A stretch of DNA of 64,000 nt from Strongylocentrotus purpuratus. Its lineage: Eukaryota; Echinodermata; Echinoidea; Camarodonta; Strongylocentrotidae. Below the pieces are notes generated by a model that was not told the DNA's origin, made no database searches, and was given only the letters and a program-made list of their open reading frames with translations. Positions 34,157-43,031 of this stretch are shown in pieces. Each line of letters begins with the position of its first letter. The first letter of the stretch is position 1. Location: NCBI RefSeq assembly GCF_000002235.5, contig NW_022145609.1, forward strand, positions 23,176,408 through 23,240,407. Direction: 5' to 3'. The translations under genes were made by a program, and so were the position numbers.

Positions 34157-35085
34157 ATGAGTGTCGCCATTGCGGCCACTGACACTCGGACCCGGGGGAA
34201 GAGTGTCGCCATTGCGGCCACTGACACTCGGAACCCGGTCACTGGCTTTGCTCCCGCTAGTGACACGTGCAACAACTTGAGCGATTCCGCAGTCCTCGAG
34301 ACCAGCTTGAATCCTCAGGGGCCGGCTTCCTCCCGTCGGGTGGAAGTCGTAAGAGACTTTCCGACCTGCCCGCTAGGGTACTGTCCGTCAGTCTCGAGTG
34401 TTTACCCGAGTGAATCCGTAGCACCCCGTGCCGCTTTGATCACTCAATAGTAGTACACTCTTGCTTGCTCTCACGCTCCCGTCACAGTCGGGTGCTTTTG
34501 AGACAAGCAAAATATATCCGACCGCCTGGTCGGCAGTGTCGGATCCGATTTAAGCCCTGAATGTCTCAGTTTGCCTTTTGTGCAGCTGCAGTCACTCAGA
34601 GTGTCGTTGTTTATGCGACCTCTGACACTTGGGCCTCGGTCACTGTCTAGACAGTGACATGGGCTTTTTGAGAGATTCGGCAGCACTCTGTGCAGCCTTG
34701 GATCCTCAGGAGTGGGTTCCCTCCCGTCAGTCGGGTTGGGAGTCGTAAGAGACTGTCTGACCCTCCCGTCCAGGGTACTGTCTGTCAGTCTCGAGTGTCT
34801 ACTCGAGTGAGTCCGCCGCACCCCGTGCCGCCATGATAACTCGGGAGTACACGTGCAACAACGATTCCGCGTCCTCGGGACTAGCTTGAATCCTCAGGGG
34901 CCGGCTTCCTCCCATAGGGTGGAAGTAGTAAGAGACTTTCCGACCGGCCCACTAGGGTACTGTCCGTCAGTCTCGAGTGTTTACTTGAATGATTCCGCAG
35001 CACCCCGTGCCGCCGCGATCACTCAATAGTAGTACACTCTTGCTAGCTCTCTCGCTCCCGTCACAGTCGGGTGCTTATGAGACGA
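34157..35085 (+). repeat. Diverged long direct repeats in the DIRS-like interior
   Basis: Three related blocks (about 34290-34510, 34640-34850 and 34870-35085) share CTTGAATCCTCAGGGGCCGG, GTAAGAGACTTTCCGACC, GGGTACTGTCCGTCAGTCTC and CACCCCGTGCCGCC. A shorter pair, GTGTCGCCATTGCGGCCACT, sits at 34160 and 34201. No continuous frame spans them, so they look like internal duplications after gag lost function. Confidence 0.75.
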
Positions 35086-37435
35086 GCTAAATATATTTAT
35101 ATCCGTCGCCTGTTCAGCAGTGCCGCCCGATATATCTGTATCAGTTTACCGGTTCGGTAAATTACGCAAATATACGCTCTTGCTATCTTTTTTGCTCCAG
35201 TCTTTAGGCATGGTGTATAGCCATGTCTCGGTCATGTCTCTTTTGAGTCGATGTCTGCCTTGGGCACAAGTTAGGCTACGGCTAGGAGGAGGGGTTCGGC
35301 CTCGTTTAGACGCCTACCCTTCTCCGTTGCCATCGATCAGGCTGAGCCTCTCGATTATGTGGAGCTCTTTGCTGAGAGAAGTTGGCGGGGTAGTAACCCA
35401 GCCCTCTCGGCCGACCTCTGGTGGTACAGGCCTTCCTTTTTCGTGGTCGGCTCTGTCATGTCTTTGGACACGGGCGCCCAGGGCCTAGGTCCGGTTTTAC
35501 CTCGGTGGCTTGATCTGATACCAGTTGCCTGGATAGTGTCCGATATTTTGGATAGCTCCTTCTGGTGCCCAGACTTGTTTACATGTTCTTGATTCTCAGG
35601 ATCCTGTTCTCGTACAGGTTTGGTTCCCGGAGTTGCCTCTCCTATCTCAGTCGCCGCCCGGCGAGGATATTAATGTTTGTGGTTGCGCCCGCCTCCTCGG
35701 GGCCAGGTTCTCGACGTCGTTGAGTTTGAAGGTCAGATGGGTGACTCTCAGTTACTAATCAGCGCGGCTCCCAAGCTCTCGTGGTTTGGCAGCCGACGTA
35801 CAGACTCTCTTTGAGTCGTCATTACCGGAGGCCTTCACTCTGGCTGTGCCAGGTGCGGCCAAGGCTTCCCATCTCCTTCCGCGGGAATACCGCTCATGGT
35901 GGTTTGCCAGTCCGGTGACGGGTATCTTGTGTGTAAGGAGGGTTCCCTTCTCCGGTGATCTCCTCCCGTTCTAGTTTTAACAGGGCGCGGCCCTAGGGTG
36001 GGTCAGTTATGTAGAAGTAATCGCACTTAGCTCCTCCTTTGGGACAAGCTTTGTGTCTTGAGGCTTTGTTGCGATGCAACGACTCGCCAATGTTTTGTTG
36101 ATGTGGCCCCGGAGTCAACCACGTCGTGGTTTCACCCAGTCGTGAAACGCAAAGATCCCGGTCTCACGGAGGCTCTCGGGTCTTGATTGATGAGCCTATG
36201 GCGCAGTGGAGCGGGTTGGTCCCGGTCACACTGAGTTTATTTCGGGGTTTACGAAGTCTAATATGGCCGCTATACTCGCTTCTTCTCCCGTACCTCCGGG
36301 TAAGAAGCGCAAGCGTTCTAACGTCCAGCTGCCGTCTGTGTCAAGGTAGAGAAGGCTGAGTTAAGTGTTACGTCAGTCGGTGTGTTCTCTAGCCGCTCAG
36401 GCTGGGCTTCGTGGCTTCTTGGTGATTTTGGTGTCTGGGGATACCAGCCACCAAAAGACCCGAAAAGCATTTTGGGTTTGGCGGAGGCTCAGCTTCTGCC
36501 CCTTCCTGTGCCGGGCTGGTAATGAGCCGGCCCTGGTCACACCTGGCTTTGGGTTCGTTCAGATTTCGCGGGTGTTGATACTCCGGCATCCGAGACACTT
36601 TTAGGTCCGGGTTGCCTGGTGCTGTTGGCCTTCCACCATGGGCCGTCGGCCGGTTGGTGGGAGTTGTGCCTGTAGTTCCTGCCCTCGCGGTTGTCTTCGG
36701 CATCTGCAGCGGGGTTTCAGTTGAGTTCGCCACTCGACAGAAGGTTGTCGGCCACACGACAGGAGGTTGTCGACCAAACGTAAGCCTTTCGCACCATGCT
36801 CTTGCGGCCTCTGATGCCGTGAGGCGTGGTGGCCATGCTGGGCCTATTTCGCTGACCCTTCCAGTTTAGCAAGGCCCTAGAACAAGCTTCGTCACTCGAC
36901 GCTTTGGCAAGGGGCACGAAGTTGTGGTTGGATTGTTATATTTATTGTGGCCTTCTAATGTCAAGTCTCCGACTGTGACTTAGGCGGAGAGAGCTGTGGT
37001 AATATTTAGACCTCAGCTTGCCTCTTCTCCAACCGTTCAGACTGGGCTTTGCGCAGTGTCTAAGTAGCTTGGTGGGCGACAGGGTTTACCCTGGTCTCAT
37101 CCGGCTGGTCTGGTGTAAGCCGGTACCCGTTTTGGTTTGGGGATCGTCTTACCGAGTTCGGCCTCGAGGAGGCTCAGTTCGGTGGTTGGCATTTCTCCTC
37201 GGGCTTTTTGCCCGTTGGTGATGGTTAAGCTCTCTTCTCCAGCTTCTTTTGCTACACCTCCAAGAGAGGAGTGGGTAGCTGGGTCGGGACTCGCCCTTCC
37301 CCTCTGGGGTTTGGGGTTTTTCCTAAATGACGGCCATGTCTGTGACTCTTCTCGCAGATGAAGCCTAGTCATGCGGCTGACCAGCCCTTAGGGCTGTGGT
37401 GTCGCCTTTTTCGGGGGATTTATCTCTTACAACTA
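35086..37435 (+). other. DIRS-like interior without recognisable domain
   Basis: This GC-rich sequence has many short open frames on both strands and none with motifs I can identify. A reverse transcriptase with a YxDD box would be expected here in an intact DIRS element; I did not find one by eye. Confidence 0.4.
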
Positions 37436-37541
37436 GCCGAAATAGCTCAGTTGGGAGAGCGTTAGACTTAAGATCTAAGGTCCCTGGTTCGAAACCACCC
37501 GGAGAACTCGCATGAGTTCTGAACTGTCCCGGGTTTCGGCA
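37436..37541 (+). tRNA. tRNA-Phe-like sequence with hairpin insert (pseudo-tRNA)
   Basis: GCCGAAATAGCTCAG-TTGGGAGAGC matches the 5' half of animal tRNA-Phe, including the A box. The anticodon stem TTAGA/TCTAA is perfect, but the loop reads CTTAAGA, giving UAA in place of GAA. CCTGGTTCGA starts the T arm and CCCGGGTTTCGGCA ends the molecule, pairing with the 5' GCCGAAA. About 35 extra bases split the T loop, including a 7-bp hairpin (AGAACTC GCAT GAGTTCT). The total is 106 bases against a usual 73. It lies inside the DIRS-like element and is probably a captured, non-functional tRNA. Confidence 0.7.
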
Positions 37542-37604
37542 TGTTCCTTTCTGTTTTAAGGACACAGTTCCCTAGCTCATTTGTAGGGTAATCAGTGTCC
37601 GTCG

Positions 37605-37900
37605 TTGATGTTTGTGGCAACGGGCTTCCCGGCGAGTTTCCGTTTCTGGTGGTTTTTGTCCCTTTTGCTGTGGACATCTGTCCCCTCTCCCGCTGAGACC
37701 GGGCCTGTTCCAGTCTCTATCGGGGATTTTCTGTCATCGCAATGCGGTGCATACTCATTGAAGCCTAGTCATGCGACTGACTGGCTGGCTTCAGTTCAGT
37801 GTTTCTGGTTTCTGTCCCCTCTCCTGCTGAGACTGGACCTGTTGTCCCAGTCTCGTTCGGGAATTTTCCGTCATCGCCCCGCGTTGCATACTCTCTCTGG
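37605..37900 (+). repeat. Direct repeat inside the DIRS-like element
   Basis: CTGTCCCCTCTCC(C/T)GCTGAGAC followed by CCAGTCTC and TCGGG-ATTTTC-GTCATCGC occurs at about 37677-37740 and again at about 37810-37880. AAGCCTAGTCATGCG-CTGAC also occurs at about 37362 and 37760. These are local duplications of unknown role. Confidence 0.65.
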
Positions 37901-38499
37901 CCGCTGGGCCGGTGTCGGGGAGTACGCTAGGACTTCTGGGCTCTCTGGGAGAGCCTCGCGGTTTATAGTTGTAGGGATTCCACGAGAACCCTTTACAACT
38001 CTCGTTTGGAGCCCTGCTCCATTTGGTGTGAAGACCTCGGGGTCTCACCCGTAGACTTTGATAGGTGTCATAGCTGGATTTTGGTTAATTTGTTTGGTGA
38101 GGCAAAGTGGTCTCGTGGAACAGCGGCCACCTAGTATTTGGAAGGTATCGGTTCAATACCCTAGCTAGTGCTTTTAGAGGGTAAAGTCCTTCCGCTTTTT
38201 GTGGTTACCGTTCGGCCCTCGTCCCCTCTCATGTGTGGTTTCCGGACGGCTCGGGGGTTATCTCCTGTTGAAGTTACTGCATTGTTTTTTTTCTGCAGTA
38301 GCTGGTTATCCCGAAGGTTTTGGCACAGCCTCTTTTGAGCCTTTGTCTAAGGCCTCACTTGACGCTGAAAACTTTTTTCCTTATGGCAATAGTTTCTGGA
38401 CAGCGGAGGGGTACGTTCCATGCGCTGTCTGCCTCCCCCGGCCATATCAGGTGGGGAGTTCGGTTGGTCCCACGACCTTCCTCCGGACCGATTGATGTT

Positions 38500-38960
38500 T
38501 TTCCTCAGTCCTCTTTCGGACTTCTCAGTCGCTGAGGACAAGGTCTGGTGCCCCATTAGGGCACTCGTGTGGTTTTATATAGGACTAAGGTTCATCGAAA
38601 GGATGTCCAGTTGTTCCTCATTTCGCAGGAGCTCCTTTCTTCTGCGTCTCGTGAATCCATCTCCAGATGGATAGTGGACACTATTCAGGCCGCGGGTCCT
38701 GAAGCCCTGTTCGCAGAGGGCAGGGCCAGTGCCCATAATTCCAGATGTAGTGGTACTTCCTGGGCATTGTTTTGACCTTTTTGAAGGCCGCGTTTTGGCG
38801 GTCTCCCAATTCCCGTACATCTTTTTATCTTCGGGGACGTCACCTCTGGGGAGCGCTGTCGTGGTGTTGTTTGCAACTGCGTCCCTGCGGGCGGTTTTGG
38901 CTGCCTTTGTTCCCTTTGTTCCCCAGTAATCTCCTTCTTGTTCGGGACATGCCTCCCGGT
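38500..38960 (+). pseudogene. DIRS-like tyrosine recombinase, frameshifted
   Basis: Across three frames the sequence reads EDKVWCPIRALVWFY, then RTKVHRKDVQLFL, ASRESISRWIVDTI and SAHNSRCSGTSWALF, then LKAAFWRSPNSRTSFYLRG. The HxxR of SAHNSR and the Tyr of SFYLRG fit the catalytic R...HxxR...Y of phage-type integrases as found in DIRS/PAT elements, which integrate circular DNA without target duplication. At least two frameshifts and stops inactivate it. Confidence 0.85.
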
Positions 38961-38976
38961 CCATTTGTGTGCTGGT

Positions 38977-39074
38977 CTAGCAAATAATAGGTAGATACAT
39001 TGATTTATTGTGGTAAATCAGAAAAATCAGAACTGATTTTAATATTTACTATATAAATCTATGTATCTACCTAT
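38977..39074 (+). repeat. DIRS-like internal complementary region
   Basis: The first half (CTAGCAAATAATAGGTAGAT to GTGGTAAAT) is the reverse complement of the left outer end. The second half (CAGAAAAATCAGAACTG to ATGTATCTACCTAT) is the reverse complement of the right outer end. In DIRS elements this region templates completion of both termini and the circle junction. It fixes the element boundaries at 32958 and 39319, give or take 3 bases. Confidence 0.9.
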
Positions 39075-39138
39075 GTCCCTCCCTCCGTCCCCTCTCCTTG
39101 CGGGCAACATGTCCGAATCTATGTCTTTGGAGGCTCGT

Positions 39139-39319
39139 GAAAGAGGATGAATGGCGGGCGTGCGATGCGCACGTGAAGGCGATGTATGGAGGTGGGCGCA
39201 TGCGCGATTGTGACTTTTTAGAGTGTTCTCGAAGGTGGCGTAGTTTGGATAAACTAGCAAATAATAGGTAGATACATAGATTTATATAGTAAATATTAAA
39301 ATCAGTTCTGATTTTTCTG
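39139..39319 (-). repeat. DIRS-like right inverted terminal repeat
   Basis: It is the reverse complement of the left repeat over about 150 bases, followed by the unique right outer end TATATAGTAAATATTAAAAT to TTTTTCTG. Both repeats still match closely, suggesting fairly recent insertion despite the broken interior. Confidence 0.9.
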
Positions 39320-39394
39320 ATTGTGTACACATGAATACACTTAACTATTCATCTAGTGAAGTGGAAATCTACATTAAGCACCTGTTCATAACTG

Positions 39395-39535
39395 GGCTCA
39401 CAAAAGAACATCTAATTTGCATACGATCCTCGCATAACTTACATGGGCTCACAAAAGAACATCTAATTTGCATATGATCCTCGTATAACTTACATGGGCT
39501 CACAAAGAACTATCTAATTTGAATAAGATCCTCAC
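39395..39535 (+). repeat. Three tandem copies of about 50 bp
   Basis: The unit GGGCTCACAAAAGAACATCT followed by AATTTGCATACGATCCTCG-ATAACTTACAT repeats nearly three times, ending just before the array acceptor of copy 11. It replaces the usual T-rich tract of the unit, which may weaken that acceptor. Confidence 0.8.
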
Positions 39536-39561
39536 AGTCGCCATAAATGGCATCTCAACAG

Positions 39562-39759
39562 ATAGAGAAGGTGTGTTTTCAGGGTTGTAATCTACGTGAA
39601 AATGACCCCACAGCATCACGTGACCTAGCCAGGTTTATGTGTCTCTTGCCTTGTCTTACCGACCTGACGATAAAGGACTCAGTGTACGATCCATTCAATC
39701 ATATTTTCCTTCTTGATGATTTCTACCACGAACTTGCTCGTCAGGCCTCATCCTTAAAG
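39562..39759 (+). CDS. NLR array LRR exon, copy 11
   Basis: The exon has 66 codons, open and phase 0/0. It begins IEKVCFQGCNLREND. The helix is ARFMCLLPCL, the variable loop KDSVYDPFNHIFLL and the end ARQASSLK. Its own pre-exon T-rich tract has been replaced by tandem repeats after the DIRS-like insertion, so the acceptor has little pyrimidine support. It may be coding but poorly spliced. Confidence 0.6.
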
Positions 39760-40419
39760 GTGATTTGCAAGGTGTATGACGTTTACCTGGAATACGAGAT
39801 TTGGCCATATGGTTAACTAGAATGATGAATAATGAAACTGTAATCTACTTCGTACCACAATTTACGAGCAAACCAAATGAGTTCAACCGTATCTAGTAAA
39901 GAAAAGTCATTTGATGTTTTATTACTATAAAGTGAATGATTGTTTCTATTTATTAATCGACCCTTTATGACCGTGATGTTCAGTAATTACAGCTCCTACC
40001 ACATCCCTTGATATTTTTCTTCTTCGGTTTAGTACTCTAAGCTGAAAGCTTAATTACAGTCAAATAAATTTAAAATGTATTTATATTTATCGGTACATAG
40101 CACATTTGAAAAAAATTACCTTGATAACAGGCGCAATTCGCTGGACATGCAATACTTAGTACATCATTATTATGTTTTATAAAATGGCTCTAGTATTTTA
40201 AGCATCGTGATTGGTCAATACGCGTCACATGACATTGAAAAAAATTTGATGCAAGCACGATATACTAATTCTATCATGTTAACCTACAATGTAACTAATG
40301 CACTGACGGTCATGAAAATGTTGGAAGTATATCATGTATTCTCTATTGTTTGAAATTGATAGTCTGTTCCCCCTTTTTTTTTTTTTTTTTTTTTTTGTCG
40401 CCATGAATGGCATCTCAAC

Positions 40420-42303
40420 CATAGGCGCCGGAAGTGGGGGGGCAGGGGGGGCAGTTGCCCCCCCAGTCAAAAAAGTGGGGGGGCAAAACGCATTTTTGCC
40501 CCCCAAAAACGCCCCCCCCCCTCCAAAAAAAAAAAAAAAAGCAGTAAAGGAATAAACATGGTTTGTATTTTTAACCCAAAAGAACATAACAATAATAAAA
40601 ACCTGAATTAAAGCACATATACCATTCCATTCAAAGAAAAGGAAAGTTCACAGGAATTAAATTTTTATAAACATTGCGCATGCTACCTATACGGTTTATA
40701 ATAGCGATACGCGCATATCGTGGACATATTGTGCGAGAATGGGAAAACGTGTCTGTTTTTTTGGTTTTGTTATAGGGGTGAGAAGACATGAGCCCCTGAA
40801 CGCTGGCGTACTGATGGGGGGGGGGGGGGTATATCTATACGATACCAGTGATTTACACATGTTGCTGTTATGACATGATTTTCCGGTATTTTTTCTCCAT
40901 TTTTTTTTAAGTCATACCTTTTTATGCGTTTGTTGGAAAATAAGAAATTCCCAAATTACAGTCGGGCGAAAAATACGCTTATTTAGAAGCCTTTATGACA
41001 TGGTCTGCAAAGTGGCTGGGCTCGAGCCCCTCCCCCCTCACTTTTTGAAAAAGTATGTTAAAGAGAAAAAGAAAGAAAGACGGAGAGAAAAAATAAGTGA
41101 CCTGTCAATGTCACAAATAAGGCATAAAAAATGCTCATCTGACCGTAATTAAATGCCTAAAACCCCAGAGCTTACGGGTGCTCCGCCCCCGGACCCCACC
41201 AAGGGCCCTAAGGCGGGCCCCTGGATGCTCATCTGACCGTAATTAAATACCTAAAACCCCTGAGCTTCCGGGGGCTCTGCCCCCTGGACCCCACCAAGGG
41301 CTCTAAGGCGGGCCCCTGGATGCTCATCTGACCGTAATTAAATACCTAAAACCCCTGAGATTCCGGGGGCTCTGCCCCCTGGACCCCACCAAGGGCCCTA
41401 TAAGGCGGGCCCCTGGATGCTCATCTGACCATTATTAAATACCTAAAACCCCTGAGCTTCCGGGGGCTCTGCCCCCTGGACCCCACCAAGGGCCCTATAA
41501 GGCGGGCCCCTGGATGCTCATCTGACCATTATTCAATACCTAAAACCCCTGAGCTTCCGGGGGCCCTGCCCCCTGGACCCCACCAAGTGCCCTAGGGCGG
41601 CCCCTGGTTGCTCATCTGACCGTAGTTAAATACCTAAAACCCCTGAGCTTCCGGGGGCTCTGCCCCCTGGACCCCACCAAGGGCCCTATAAGGCGGGCCC
41701 TATAAGGCGGGCCCCTGGATGCTCATCTGACCATTATTAAATACCTAAAACCCCTGAGCTTCCGGGGGCTCTGCCCCCTGGACCCCACCAAGGGCCCTAT
41801 AAGGCGGGCCCCTGGATGCTCATCTGACCATTATTCAATACCTAAAACCCCTGAGCTTCCGGGGGCCCTGCCCCCTGGACCCCACCAAGTGCCCTAGGGC
41901 GGCCCCTGGTTGCTCATCTGACCGTAGTTAAATATTAAAACCTCTGAGCTTCTGGGGGCTCCCCCCCCCCCCTCTGGAACACGTCAATGGCCTTAAAGAG
42001 GCCCCTGGATGCTCATCTAACCGTAATTAAATACCTAAAACCCCTGAGCTTCCGGGGGCTCAGCCCCTTGACACCCTGCCGAGGCTGGACCCCACGCCAA
42101 TTTACGCTCTACCTGATCGTTAATACTTCACTTTGAAAAACGTTCCGCGGGACCTGCATGTAACGTGTAAGACTGGTGGTGATGCAGATTTTTCGTCTGC
42201 CCCCCCCCTTCCGAACGTTTTTTCTCATTACGTCACTGCCCTCGGAAGGTGAGCCCCCTGGAATGTTTGCCCCCCCAATCCCAAACTGCTTCCGGCGCGC
42301 CTG
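40420..42303. mobile_element. hAT-like element with minisatellite A, TSD ATCTCAAC
   Basis: It starts CATAGGCGCCGGAAG and ends CTTCCGGCGCGCCTG, flanked by ATCTCAAC (40412-40419 and 42304-42311). The TSD is part of the array acceptor CATCTCAACAG, so the element landed two bases before the AG of copy 12's splice site. From about 41130 to 42080 it carries nine or more 95-bp units, including a higher-order duplication of about 302 bases (41401 onward repeated at 41703 onward). It is sister to 24992-26551 and has no transposase. Confidence 0.9.
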
Positions 42304-42313
42304 ATCTCAACAG

Positions 42314-42492
42314 ATAGAGAAGGTGTGCATTCAGGGTTGTAATCTACGTGGGAATGACCCCCAGCATCACGTGACCTATTACGTCTATGGTTTACCGACC
42401 TGATGATAAATGACTATCACGATCCATACAATCATCATTTCCTTCGTGATGATTTCTACCACGAACTTGCTCGTCAGGCCCCATCCTCAAAG
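42314..42492 (+). pseudogene. NLR array LRR exon, copy 12, broken
   Basis: The exon has 179 bases with an internal deletion: TATTACGTCTATGG replaces the helix codons. The frame meets TGA at about codon 30. It begins IEKVCIQGCNLRGND, and the tail matches copy 7 (ATCACGATCCATACAATCATC). The hAT-like insertion removed its T-rich tract but the duplicated target rebuilt CTCAACAG. It is not expected to encode protein. Confidence 0.88.
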
Positions 42493-42959
42493 GTGTATTG
42501 CAAGGTGCACATATATCGTTTACCTGGAATACGGGACATTGACCATAATGGTTAACTAGAATGATGAATAATGAAATTGTAAACTATACTTCGTACCACA
42601 ATTTACGAGCAAACAAAATGAGTTAAACCGTATCTAGTAAAGAAAATTCTTTTGATGTTTTATTACCATACTGTGAATGATTGTTTCTTTTTATTAATAG
42701 AACCTTTATGACCGTGATGTTCAGTAATTACAGCTCCTACCACATCCCTTGATGATATTTTTTTCCGGTTTACATAGCACATTAAAAAAAATTACCTTGA
42801 TAACAGGCGTAATTCGATGGACAATTAGTACATCATTATTATGTTCTAGTTCTATAACTTCTTAACCTACAATGTAATTAATATACTTACGGTCATGAAA
42901 ATGATAAAAGTATATTATATATTCCCTATCGTTTAAAATTGATAGTTCTCAAATTGGTT

Positions 42960-43031
42960 GCGTTCTTCTTTGTTTACGCCATGAATCGCATTTCTACAGG
43001 TATGTAGGAGTGTCGTAGTCGAGTTATTTAA
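42960..43031 (+). other. Last array unit reduced to an acceptor scrap
   Basis: The unit's pre-exon sequence reappears (ATAGTTCTCAAATTGG, then CGCCATGAATCGCATTTCTACAG), but no LRR exon follows. A SINE-like sequence starts instead. This marks the right end of recognisable array homology. Confidence 0.7.

Larger units (their letters stand above)
32958..39319 (+). mobile_element. DIRS-like tyrosine-recombinase retrotransposon, degenerate
   Basis: The 6.36-kb element has inverted terminal repeats (32958-33114 and 39139-39319). It also has an internal segment (38977-39074) complementary to the outer ends of both repeats joined together, the internal complementary region that defines DIRS elements. 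There is no evident target duplication, as expected for insertion by a recombinase. A gag-like start lies near 33852 and a tyrosine recombinase at 38500-38960. I did not recognise the reverse transcriptase, and most frames are broken, so it is inactive or internally rearranged. GC content is clearly higher than in the surrounding DNA. Confidence 0.88.
20845..43000 (+). repeat. Tandem array of about 775-bp NLR exon units
   Basis: At least thirteen units carry the same layout: a T-rich tract, GTCGCCATAAATGGCATCTCAACAG as acceptor, one LRR exon, a GTGATT donor, then intron sequence ending before the next T-rich tract. Unit spacing is 751-780 bp where no transposon intervenes (21287, 22063, 22838, 23589; 27993, 28773). 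Both exon and intron parts are highly similar, so the copies are recent or homogenised. Nine exons are intact and phase 0/0. The rest are frameshifted, truncated or deleted. Six or more transposons are inserted between or in units. Confidence 0.9.

Noticed and set aside
38105..38180. Possible second tRNA (GGTTCAATACC B-box match)
   Set aside because: I could not form an acceptor stem or a convincing anticodon arm; the match is limited to the B box and a weak A box.
35120..38300. Many 60-120 codon frames on both strands
   Set aside because: High GC content lengthens chance frames; no domain motif was recognised and neighbouring frames overlap on both strands.
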